In this document: piece after piece, positions 23,421-33,308 of the stretch
Position numbering within the stretch: the first letter of the stretch is position 1
Layout: the number at the start of each line of letters is the position of its first letter
Source: Verticillium longisporum
Lineage: Eukaryota; Ascomycota; Sordariomycetes; Glomerellales; Plectosphaerellaceae
NCBI GenBank assembly: GCA_019188255.1
Contig: JAETXT010000004.1
Location: 6,138,001-6,202,000, forward strand
Reading direction: 5' to 3'
DNA length: 64,000 nt
Translations under genes and position numbers: made by a program
The notes under the pieces: generated by a model
Told to the model about the DNA's origin: nothing
What the model saw: the letters and a program-made list of their open reading frames with translations, nothing else
Database searches by the model: none

Positions 23421-24046
23421 GCAGATGAGAATGTTGCCTTTTTTTCATGAATGAATCATGATGGGAGGATGTCGTGACGGGGGAGCAAAAAATTCCTCCG
23501 CGGGTCGTAGCTATAGGATACCTGGAGGAAAGGCTTTCAGCCATGTCAGCCCGGTTCCACACGGGGACGCTGTATATGCGGATGAGGAGGCTTTCTAGGC
23601 TTCAGCATGTTGGCCACAGAGGCGTTGAAGTCGCCTTACGAGACATGAGAATACAGAGGATTTCAGTTCAAGGACGAGAGCGCCCCGAGCATTGATCGCC
23701 CCAGGCGATGATCTAGTCCCCAAACGAGGGCCAAGGTCAATCTTGTAACAGCACTTGTTTGGCCTGTTGGCCTGTTGCCATTGTGACGTTCGCATGAAGC
23801 AAATAACGGGTGTGTGAACGAAGCTTCCCATTGCTTGACACCAAGTGTCTTCCGAGCCGTTGCTTCTAACGCCTTGCTACCGTCACTTCAGCTAAGGGCC
23901 AGTTTATATTCCCCCGCGAGACCCCAATAACCGAAGGAAGGGTATCATTATCGATCCATGTTGTTGCCCGTCCCCGTCCTGTCCCAGAACCCCATCATTC
24001 ATCAAACGCACCCCGAACCAAACGCCCGTTGATCGAACGACCCCGC
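23421..24046. other. Convergent spacer between RAD23 and BDP1
   Basis: The 3' ends of the two genes face each other across about 0.6 kb. No convincing coding or RNA feature is seen. Confidence 0.6.
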
Positions 24047-25858
24047 TTACGCCAGACTTTCCTCGACAATCTCGCCGTACATGGCGAGGTCGTCCTTCTT
24101 CCTCTTCTTCTTGCCCTTCTTCTTCTTGCGAATCTCCTCCTCCTCGGCGGCCAAATCGGCGGCGCCCTCCTCCTCGCCATCGGCCCAGAGCTTCCTGCGC
24201 TTCTCCTCCATGGCCGCCTTCTTCTCGTCCTCCTTGGCCTTTTGCGCGGCGTCAAACTCGGCCTTGGCCCTGCGCTGCTCGGCCATGATGGTCTCGGTGG
24301 GGACAAACTCCTCCTTGCGCTTGGTCCACTGCTTGTACTCTTGCAGGTCAATCTTGACCGTCTTCTCGCCGACGAGCACGGCGTGGATGCGCGTCGGGTT
24401 GAGGCGCTCCTCGCGGTTGAACTTCATCTTGACGTGGCGGCGCGTGCGGCCGGGGAACATGGCCGAGATCATCTGAAAGTCGGTGCCGAACATGCGGAGG
24501 CCGCGGTACAGGAGCTCCGTGTCCTCCTCGTTCCAAATGTTGGGGCCGCGAATCTTGGACGTCTTGGGCAGGAAGCTGTTGCTCGTGACGTGGTGGCTAA
24601 AGTCGTGCTCCTCCTGCTCCTCGCGCGTGATGCCCTCGGCCAGGTCGCGCTGCTCGGCACGCGCGTGGGCGTCAACCTGGAGCGAGCGCTGGTCGAGCAC
24701 AATCTGGCCGTCCACCTCGATGAACTGGGGGCCCAGCGAGTCGAGCTGCGACTGCGCTGGCGCCACCGGCACCGGCGCCGGCGTCGAGTCCTCCTTGTCG
24801 ATGCCCGGCAGCGGCGTGCCCGACGGTTCGGACGGGTCCATGCTGACGTCCCGGCCGCTCTTGCTGAGCGCCCGCTGTCTCCTGGCCGCTGCAATCTTGG
24901 CCTGCTTTTCGCGCTCCCGCTGCAGGATCTCATCGTATCGCTTGAACTTTTTGCCGATGCGCAGGTCCACCGTAAGGTCCTTCAGAGTGAGCACGCTGGG
25001 ATCCACGGTTTGCTGGTCTGCGTCTTCCGGCGTCGCCGATCGCTCTCGCCGCTTCCTCGGCGCGGGGGTCTCTGTGCCGGTGGCGTCCCCTTCGGCCCCC
25101 TCCGCCGACGGCTGCTTCCTCTTCCGAGGCTGCCGTGCCGCGGCTTCACCATCCTGCGTCGCGCCCATCTTTCTTGTTGGGCGTCGCTTTTTCGGACCTG
25201 CGGCTTCGCCATCCGGGCTCGCCTCGGAATCAGCGGCCTCGCCGTTTTCGTCCTCCGTCGGAACAGCTGCGCGCTTGCCGGCTGCCCTCTTGGCGGGTGT
25301 TCGCTTCTTGGCGCTGCCTGTCGCAGATGTTGGTTCCGTCGAAGACTGATTGTCTCCTTCTGGTGGCGCAATCTCTATGGTCGGAATGGGTTGGGAGGCA
25401 TCTGCCGCGGGGCGTTCGGTCGCACCCGAGCTTCCGGACTGACGCGTTGCGGCTGAGGGTGTCGAGGAAGAACCTTTCGCAGCAGTGGTGGTGGCCTGCG
25501 AGGATTTGATCGAAGCCAATGAGCTGCTGTTTTCTATTGGTATTGGTACTGTACCGGCAGGTGTCGGGTCGGCCGTACTGTCCGCAGTTTTCGAGCTTGT
25601 CGACAAAGGCGCATTTTTATCGCTGGTTTGTGTAGGCGAATTATCTGACTGCCCAGGCTGTAGCAGAGGTTCTCGAGCTGCCGAGGGCGTAGCGCTCTGC
25701 GAGGCGTCCTGTTCTGTAGTGGGCGCGGGTGTTTGAGAGGTGGGAGGTGCGGGTGGTGTGTCGGCGAGGGGTCTGGCGGGTTGCGATGCGCCGGGAACGC
25801 GGGGCCTGGCCGTGGGCTTGAAGCCCTTGCCCGTCTTCTTCTTCATCATCGAACTCAT
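24047..25858 (-). CDS. BDP1: TFIIIB subunit B'' (Bdp1), RNA polymerase III initiation factor
   Basis: Bdp1 joins TBP and Brf1 to form TFIIIB, which opens promoters of tRNA and 5S rRNA genes. Single exon of 603 aa, starting MSSMMKKKTGKGFKPTARPR, the usual Lys-rich start of fungal homologues. Residues 30-290 are low-complexity Ser/Thr/Pro with basic nuclear-localisation clusters (KKRTPAKRAAGKRA, PKKRRPTRK, RKRKQP). A conserved block at about 290-335 (LTLKDLTVDLRIGKKFKRYD) precedes the diagnostic extended SANT/Myb domain at about 438-490 (IWNEEDTELLYRGLRMFGTD, then PGRTRRHVKMKFNREE). A basic-acidic C-terminal helix (about 520-600) with a KKKKGKKKRKK run ends the protein. It shares a divergent 724-bp promoter with BRE1 and lies in the same window as a polymerase III target, the tRNA-Phe gene. 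Confidence 0.95.
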   Translation of the reverse strand: MSSMMKKKTGKGFKPTARPRVPGASQPARPLADTPPAPPTSQTPAPTTEQDASQSATPSAAREPLLQPGQSDNSPTQTSDKNAPLSTSSKTADSTADPTPAGTVPIPIENSSSLASIKSSQATTTAAKGSSSTPSAATRQSGSSGATERPAADASQPIPTIEIAPPEGDNQSSTEPTSATGSAKKRTPAKRAAGKRAAVPTEDENGEAADSEASPDGEAAGPKKRRPTRKMGATQDGEAAARQPRKRKQPSAEGAEGDATGTETPAPRKRRERSATPEDADQQTVDPSVLTLKDLTVDLRIGKKFKRYDEILQREREKQAKIAAARRQRALSKSGRDVSMDPSEPSGTPLPGIDKEDSTPAPVPVAPAQSQLDSLGPQFIEVDGQIVLDQRSLQVDAHARAEQRDLAEGITREEQEEHDFSHHVTSNSFLPKTSKIRGPNIWNEEDTELLYRGLRMFGTDFQMISAMFPGRTRRHVKMKFNREERLNPTRIHAVLVGEKTVKIDLQEYKQWTKRKEEFVPTETIMAEQRRAKAEFDAAQKAKEDEKKAAMEEKRRKLWADGEEEGAADLAAEEEEIRKKKKGKKKRKKDDLAMYGEIVEESLA

Positions 25859-26582
25859 TGTGGCGGTTGGCGATCACAAAGCTGAGAAAGACGGTGATAG
25901 ATGTGAGATGGTGGTGGGGAGTGGCGGGTCTCGTCGTCGCTGCTACATGGCAGATCTAGATGTGGAACCGTATCAAGTGTATGCTGGTGAAGAATCAAGC
26001 GCGCAATCAAAGTTCAGAGTGGCTGCATGAAAGGGGGGAGGTGGAAAAAGACTGTTGAAGGGAGCCAGCCGATCCGGAATGCTTTGGAGGTGGACAAAAA
26101 GATTTGGCTTCGGAAGGAGCAGCGATGCAGAAGCAGGAGCAGAAGCAATCAGTGGGCGGGGGGATTCGACACGACCCAGACCAGCCAGGCTGCGCCAGAG
26201 AACGAAAAAAGAGACCGAAGCTTAGCCGCCTGAACGCACCTGTGCGGGGTCCGACTACCGCACGTGCATCGATAAGATGACGAGGCTCGAAAGGGCTAGC
26301 GCCACGCTAACCCCCTTTCAGAAGGGGACCGCGCTTCCTCTTGATTCGAGTGAAGGCGTCGAACCTCGAAAACTCAACTCCTCTTGCCAGCGAGGCATCG
26401 TCCCCCCCCAGCCTTTCCACGACCGAGGCCAGCCCGATCCCATCACGACACTCTTCGGGGCCTCCAACACCCTTCGGACAGACGTCGCGCTCGCTCTCTT
26501 GTCGATTCCTTGAGCCCCTTGGAGTCGCGTCCCAGCCTCTTTCTCACCCTTCCATGATTCGCCGCCCCTCGCGACTTCGCCC
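25859..26582. promoter_or_regulatory. Shared divergent promoter of BDP1 and BRE1
   Basis: 724 bp separate the two divergent start codons. No TATA box is evident near either start. The region contains a purine-rich stretch (26000-26140) and a C-rich leader on the BRE1 side. The arrangement suggests coordinated housekeeping expression, which is inference from geometry only. Confidence 0.5.
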
Positions 26583-29202
26583 ATGCCTGTAGCCATCAAG
26601 CCTGCCTCGCCCCGGCCGTCATCATTGACCAAGATGGAAGATCGAAAGCGACCAGCCATCAGCGGCGCTGATGACATTGCGCCTCCCAGCAAGCGTCATC
26701 AAAGCGTCAATGGCAACAAGTCGAAAGGCGATACCGGCGAGCAGTCAGAAGAACATTGGATTGAGGTAAGTGTCACGAGACCGCTCCGCCCCTCTTGCCA
26801 ACCATTTCCCTGGGGCGAGCCATGTGCCTGCGATACTTTGTCGCAGACCTGGTTTGCCTCTTTCCCCCACCCCCTTGGAACTACGCGATGGCACGCGACC
26901 ACGAGCTAGAAGTCTTTTTGGGACCCACCTGTCAGCAGCAGCCTTTGTGGCCTGTTCAACAGACTCACCGCTTCGTGGCCCTCCATCTCATCATCGACCT
27001 CCGACGGAAACTCACTGCACAGACGAAGCGCTAATTCGGGCCGTAGAATTACCAAAAGGGAGCCATCTGGCGAGCCTTTCAGGAATCCAAGCGCGACAAG
27101 GCTGAGCTGGAAGGTCGCGTTGATAAGCTGCAAACTCATGTAGCCCATCGCGACGACCAAATCAGATTGATCGAAACATGGTGGGAACAGGTCAGTGTTG
27201 CGCTCATCTGCGATAGACTGTCATCGGCGCTGACTGGTCCCTTCAGGTGCTACAAGAAATGGAACTGCTCGCCAACCCGGCACTGCCAGCGCCGTCAGGA
27301 CCAACAGGTTCGTCGTGCCGATAGCCCACTCCTCGACAGCCCTGTCTAACTTGACCGCAGAACCACCATACATTACAGGTACTACTTTTAAAGACAGCAC
27401 GACGTTTCAGGAACATCTGAACGACAAAACCAAGACGCTGCGCGAGAGGGCTGAGGCTGTCATCAATCGGATCGCAACGTCGCGTGGACAAATCACGCCG
27501 AATATTGCCGATTTGGAGAACAGAGTGAATGCCCTGCTCGCACAGCAAAAAGATTATCTTGTTCAGCTCGATCGCTCCCAGCATGAGAACCAGCAGCTTT
27601 CGGAGGACCTTAACAAGAGGACTCTTGAATGGTTCAAAGCTGAGCGACGGGAAAAGAGGTTGAAGAGCGCACAAGTTCAAAAGCTGGAGAAGCAGTTTCT
27701 CGCCAACGCAACACAAGGGGGTGCGGCAGGCGAGAACGGTGCCGAAGCTGATGCCTTGAACGGGAACGCTGCCGAGACCTTGCTGAAGCTGGAGGAAGCA
27801 TCGGCGGTCCTCGTCAAACAAAAGGAGCAACTAGAGACTGCACAGACAGACCTTGCAGCCTTGCAGGAGGAGAACTCGACCCTGAAAACGCAACGTGAAG
27901 GCATGTCGGATGAGGACTACATTCGAACCGACGTCTTCAAGGCCTTCAAAGCGCAAAACGAGGACTTGATCAAGCGGATCAATCACCTAGAAGCGACCAA
28001 CAAGCAACTGCGAGAAGAGTCCGAAAGGTTGCAATTCGAACGGCAGGCCTTCCGAAGTAAACTGAACGACGAAGCGCAAACACACATTGCCGACCTTGAG
28101 CGCCAGGTCGAGGAGCGCGAAGGAGATGTCACACGTCTCAGAGCCGCAAGGGATGAGTGGTTCGCAAAGGCTAGCATGCTGGAGGCGAGCCAGAAGGAGG
28201 AGAAGACGGCGCTGCAACACATTCAGGAGCTGGCAGGCGCCAAGGACGATCGCATCACAGCCCTTGAACTCGAGCTGCAGCGAGTGAAACCCGACGAAGA
28301 CCGACCTATGGCCGATGCCGACCCAGCCATCGACAGCCTTCCAGTGGAGGAACTCTTGACGAAATACCGGAAACTCCAGGCTGATCTCGAGTCGATCAAC
28401 AAGGAATTGCCAGCGCTCCAACAAGCGTACAAGCGATCCATGACGCTGGCGCAAAAGAAGGTCATGGACTTTTCCGCCCTTGAGGATCGGGTTGCTGCGG
28501 TGCTAGCCGAGAAGCAAAAGGTTGACTCCAAGTATTTCGCTGTTCGCAAAGACGCCGATTTTCGGGACCGTGAACTGCTTGCGCTGCGAAACCAAAACAG
28601 AAAGACCTCGGAGATTGTCACACAGCTCAAGGAAGTCGAGGCTCAGCATAGAGTGTTGATCAGCAACTTGGAGAAGCAGCTGTCAGACCTGCGGATGGCG
28701 AACGCGAACCTGGCAGCCGAGCACAAGAAGATGGAGGCGAACAGTGTAGAGTCGATCAGGAGAGCCGATGCGTACAGGGCCCAAGTCAACGAACTGGCGA
28801 ACCAAATCAAGGCGAAAGACGCAGCCACTGCGAGCACAAGAGAGCGTGCCACGTCTCAGGAGTCAGAGCTCGAACGACTCAAAGCGAGGGTCGAGTTTAT
28901 CAAGAAGGAGAAGGAGGACTGGAAGCGCAAGGCATTGAGCAACTCTTCCGAAGAAGAGGAGATGCTGCGAGTACGTTTTCGCCATGCCCCCCTTTTTCCA
29001 TCATAGAATATGCTAACCCAGTCGCCAGTCGTATGCGCTTTGCTCAGTTTGCCGGAACAACTTCAAAGATACTGTCCTGAAGACGTGCGGTCACCTGTTC
29101 TGTATGTCCTGCATCGACGATCGCATCAGCAACCGCATGCGGAAGTGCCCAACCTGCGCCACGTCCTTTGATCGCAAGGATTCGTTGTCTGTTCACCACT
29201 AG
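26583..29202 (+). CDS. BRE1: E3 ubiquitin ligase Bre1 (histone H2B monoubiquitylation)
   Basis: With the E2 enzyme Rad6, Bre1 monoubiquitylates H2B, a mark needed for H3K4/K79 methylation and transcription elongation. Five exons: 26583-26765, 27047-27190, 27247-27307, 27361-28970 and 29029-29202, giving 723 aa. The N-terminal Rad6-binding part has [27 protein letters not shown] and a short helix ending at ETWWEQ. Residues about 130-660 are continuous coiled coil, and a C3HC4 RING closes the protein: C671, C674, C686, H688, C691, C694, C706, C709. The start is ambiguous: ATG at 26583 ([10 protein letters not shown]) or ATG at 26634 (MEDRKRP); both match fungal relatives. The first intron (281 nt) is long for this window, and exon 3 is only 61 nt. 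Confidence 0.95.
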
Positions 29203-29670
29203 AAACGCACGAGGAACGAGACTCGCGAAAGCTCGTTGACTTTTTTCTCTTTGTTCAATTGGATCCTGCATTAAACGGAGGGAACCGGGGGCAGGGGGGG
29301 CAGCTTGTTCGCCAACCAACTCAAGGGCGTTTGGGTGTTCTGGGGTTTGGTGTTCCACGGATGATACCTTTTCTGGTCGCGCAAGAGCAAGGCCACTCAC
29401 TCCACTACCGCGATTGGAAAGGGCTGGCTGTGTATTTCTACCTGTATCATATGTATCCGCGGATGTGCTCGAGGCGGCCTACGGACAGGTCCGGCGAGAG
29501 AGCGGATGCATTGTGGTGGCGTCGCTGTTAGCAAGACGCGCATCATTGTAGGAACATGGTTCCGAGTAGACGTAGAATCGAGCAATACCAACCGGTGTTG
29601 CCATTTGCCTAAGCGATCCAGGATGGTGATACCAGCTGACCGGTCAGCACGATGAGGGAAGCAAGCAGCT
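29203..29670. other. Convergent spacer between BRE1 and the SARAF-like gene
   Basis: About 0.47 kb of 3' flanking sequence with a G-rich stretch (29290-29300). No gene is seen. Confidence 0.6.
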
Positions 29671-30656
29671 TTATCTCCTGTTTGTGGACCCGAAGCCAGT
29701 GCTCTCGTGTCTCGCCGATGAGCTGGACCCTGAAGAAGTCCTCGAGGGGCCGGCGCCCCAACCGTGACCGTCGTTGGTGCCGTAGCCTCCACCGCCAAAG
29801 CCAGTTCTCCTGTCGTTGCGGTTGTTGTTGTTGTTGTTCCTGCCGCCTGCCATGTACCCAGCCGCTGCGCCACCAGCCAGTCCACTCCAGAAGCCCGGTC
29901 GCCAACCCTGGCCTTGCTGGTTGCTCGACGAGGGCTTCGCGCCAGGGTACGGTGGGGGGGGTCGTCGTCATTGTTGAACGGCTGCCACCCGCCGCCACCG
30001 CCGCCCCAGCCTCCGCCCCATCCACCGCCAGGTCCTCCTCCACCACCACCCCAGCCGCGCCGCTGGCCGTCCACCCCGGGCCTCCTGTTCCGATCCTGCG
30101 CGACGCACGCCGAGTAGACGAGCCCCGCAAAGTCGCCGCCGCAGAGCACCTTGAACAGAAAGCCCGGCAGCGCCGTCGCGCCGCCCTCGCCGCGGCCCCA
30201 TCCGCCGTTCCCGCCCGCGAGGTCAGGGTGGCGCCTCTCGCCCTCGTCGGTCAGGACGACGCGGTACTCGACGCCGCAGCTCCCCTTGAGGACGTAGGGG
30301 TCGTCGGCCGAGCTGTAGCCCTCGCATACGACGTCGGTGCTGCCGAGCTTGAGGTCGACGGGCAGGTTGGCGGCGCAGGACCACTGAATGTCCTCCGTGT
30401 CGTAGCCGGACCCCTGGTTCGTGCAGCGCAGGACGTCGATCGGGTGCAGGGCGCAGAGCTTCGGGGCCGAGAGGCACTTGAGCTGGGGCACGGCGGGGAG
30501 GCGGCGGTGCGTCGTCTGGGCGCCGTCGCCGCGGAGCGTCAGCGTCTTGACCTGGGAGAGGAGGATGGCGTTCTTGGGCGGTTTGGCGGCTGCTGCGGCG
30601 GCGGGAAGGGAGAGGAGATGTGGCAGGAGGAGGGCGGAGATGGCGTCGGATCGCAT
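29671..30656 (-). CDS. SARAF-like (TMEM66) ER membrane protein; one-base frame break
   Basis: Animal SARAF is an ER protein that switches off store-operated calcium entry; fungal relatives are uncharacterised. The start at 30656 gives a signal peptide (MRSDAISALLLPHLLSLPAA). The family core follows: LLSQVKTLTLRGDGAQTTHR, QLKCLSAPKLCALHPIDVLR, CTNQGSGYDTEDIQWSCAAN, VVCEGYSSADDPYVLKGSCG, with cysteines at 61, 68, 78, 94, 111 and 127, and a likely single membrane helix at about 162-186. A Gly/Trp-rich cytosolic region leads to FNNDDDPP, where the frame breaks in the G8 run at 29954-29961 (plus strand). One extra base there continues into PPYPGAKPSSSNQQGQGWRP, WSGLAGGAAAGYMAGGRN and the conserved end HESTGFGSTNRR at a stop at 29671, about 328 aa in total. 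The break most likely is a run-length error. Confidence 0.85.
29954..29961 (-). other. G8 run carrying the SARAF frame break
   Basis: Eight G on the plus strand. A ninth would join the two halves of the protein in one frame. Confidence 0.8.
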
Positions 30657-33308
30657 CTTGAGGGCGTGTTTGATCGTGTGGTTCGATGGGTTTTTCGTTC
30701 GGTGCGTGTAGGCAAACGTCGTCGTCGTCGTCGTCAAGTCGCAGCACGCAAGCTGGGCTCAGTGCATGACGTATGCAGGGCCCTCGAAAAGATGTTTAGA
30801 AGTTTTACTTCGGGTTGTCGTCACAGGTCGAGGCTGTAGGATGCTGGCGGTTCAGATAGGTTTCTTCGAGAGAGGACAGATTGCCGTCAGCCCTTAGCGT
30901 GGCAAAAGCCTGGAGGCGGGTGGAAGAGACGTCAGTACGTGTTGGTAGCTGAAGCCTAACCGAATAGCTTCACAAGCTTACTTCTGTTCAGGTAGGACTC
31001 CAGCTGGAGCTGGAGGCAAATCCGACTTGTAGGTGGAGCCAACGCCACCTGAACCAGATCTCGCCACGTGTCAGCCACAGTGCAATCTCGACGACGAGAG
31101 GCAAGAAATCTCGTCCTGACACACACCCAGTGAAGGCGCCGATGCGATGTGCTTCATTGATACTGGTGAAGCCTGTGTCATGGAGGAACCATGCAGATTT
31201 CGTCCTCTTCTTCTGAGCGGAAATTCCAAAACTCCCGTCAATTTGCCCTTTTGATCAAAGCCTCGAGACAACATAACTTCAGTTTGTTCAGTGAGACCAT
31301 GGCTTTTCCCAGACTCTTCTCAATGACCGGATGAACGCCCCTCCCACCGACCGCTGAGCACAATCTCCCCAGCGTTCACTTCGGACTTGGGATGGACCTC
31401 GTTATCGGCAACCACATGGGGAAATCCTGAGGGTCAACGCTTGGGGATGGAGGTCCACTCATCGTGCCATGCATCGTGCATAGTGGACTGCGACAGACGG
31501 AGACCCCAAGCCAAGCGAAAAGCTTGGCCCTCGCACATGATGGCCGGAGACATGCGACGCGACGAGACAAAGATGGGGTTAGTCGGCGTTAGTATGGGGT
31601 TTCGACCTGGATCCGCGCAGCCGATGCGAGTCCGAGATGGGAGCTTTGAACAAACAGGCAGTGAAACGAAAACCAAAAAGTGTAAAAGCACGGGAAGGAC
31701 CACATCATTGCGACACGACGCACATGATCTTACTCGGAAGAGCCGTCATAGTTACGAGCTGTGCATCAGAAACAAAATCCACATACCTACGCACGCGTTG
31801 CCCCCCACCAAGGTACCTACGAGGTAGCCGTTTAAGAACGGGCAAATCTCCCCGGGCAGCAGCAGCACGAGGAGCAGCGCGACAGTAGGCCAGGCCACTC
31901 GGCAAGCCATTGCCGGAAGTGGTGCGCCGCGAACGGGGCAACTGGTTTGTGCCAGTGATTAAGCGACGACAGCTCGGAGTGAATCAGTGACGGCGCGTGG
32001 CCCCGCGGCGCATCGGTCAAGGTGTCCAATAGACTCAAACTCGGCGGGGTGGGCCTCGGGGCGTTGAAGTGCCCGAGGCGCGGTAAGACAATGCCACTTG
32101 GGTTGGGACCCTTCCCCCCTACTAACCCCTACCTTAAGGTAGGTAGGTACCTGAATATTACCTTGTCGCAATGGACCTTGCTGCAATGGGAGGACGCGAA
32201 TGATCCTGATGCATGCCGGCCGCATACTTCCATTTCATTTGATGGATCTGGGAGCCGCTACTTCCGTTGAGTCACTTAATGCTGTGCCGCAATGGTTGTC
32301 GATAGGATCTTTCGCCGATGATGACGGCCGCCGTATGGTCTGGCGACGATAACATGGCAGAGACAACAAAAGTGAGCTGACGCAATGCTAGACGAGACAC
32401 CAGAGTGACATGTTGCCATACTTGAGGCGCAGGCTTGGTGGTGGATGTGGTGGGTGGCCTGAGCAGCTTAAAAATGCACAACTGTGAGACCCCTTCGAAG
32501 TGGAGGGGGACTGATGCTGGCTACCAATCGCATCGGTGTAATCTTTCGGATTAGCCTAGGAACTTGGTTAGTACTTTCGATACGTATCTGCTGCTGCTGA
32601 CACGGCGAGGGAGTCAGACCGCGTGGAACGAGCTGGCCCCGGGCGCCCCTGCCCTCTCCGGCCGAGTCCCATCTTGTACCCCCGGTTCGGGCGTAAACGA
32701 GGGAACCGCTACCAAGAGGCGCTGCTTTTCCAGAAGGAAGCACCAACGTGCAACCACAAGACGCTGTGCATCTGGACCGGGGATAAGCCCCGCCACAAAG
32801 TGGACGGAACATCGGCAAGATCCCTTGCCGTTCCCCAGCACAAATTCCACCTGCAGCAGCGAGCTATTAGTTGCCTCGGTCGCTACAAGTACAACAACAA
32901 TTCCATCCCACCAACAAAGGTCCCTGTGGTCCCCTGTCCAGCCTCAAAGCATTTTTCCTTCCTTTTGCATCGACTGTTCGTTCTCTTTTTGGACAATTTG
33001 CAGATTACTTACCAGTTTTCTGCTGCGAACACCAGACCGGGACGAAGACGATAACAACACCAGCTACGACAGCCAGCACAACGACATAGGTCCCGCTTTG
33101 GGTGAAGCATCCTCCCATCGCGTTCTTCCCGATGCGCCAAACGTGAGGTTGAGACATCACCACGCGAGAACAGTCCAACCCGTTTGCGATCACCAAAACC
33201 TACTGCAGCAGAAGCTTCTGGTGACTCGGACGCCGCTGGGAATAGTTCCCTCTAGTTCGAACCTTCCCCCGAGCTGCGTGAGCTTGCGAGGCTCTCCCAG
33301 CTCTTACC
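30657..33308. other. Divergent intergenic region, SARAF-like gene to ABC transporter
   Basis: About 2.65 kb with promoters for both genes. It contains GGTAGG/CCTTAAGG clusters at 31811-31828 and 32131-32151. The last 0.7 kb is likely 5' leader of the transporter. Open frames here are short or low-complexity and not convincing. Confidence 0.5.
32131..32151. repeat. Palindromic CCTTAAGG / GGTAGGTA cluster
   Basis: CCTTAAGG palindrome directly joined to a GGTAGGTAGGTAC tract; the same building blocks recur in other spacers (see the Part 2 entry). Confidence 0.6.

Noticed and set aside
24029..25456. 475-codon open frame antisense to BDP1
   Set aside because: Composition is Leu/Arg/Ala-rich from GC-biased wobble positions of the real gene; no family resemblance, while the opposite strand has the SANT domain.
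29652..30839. 395-codon plus-strand frame opposite the SARAF-like gene
   Set aside because: Alanine/valine/arginine shadow; the minus strand has the six-cysteine SARAF core and a signal peptide.
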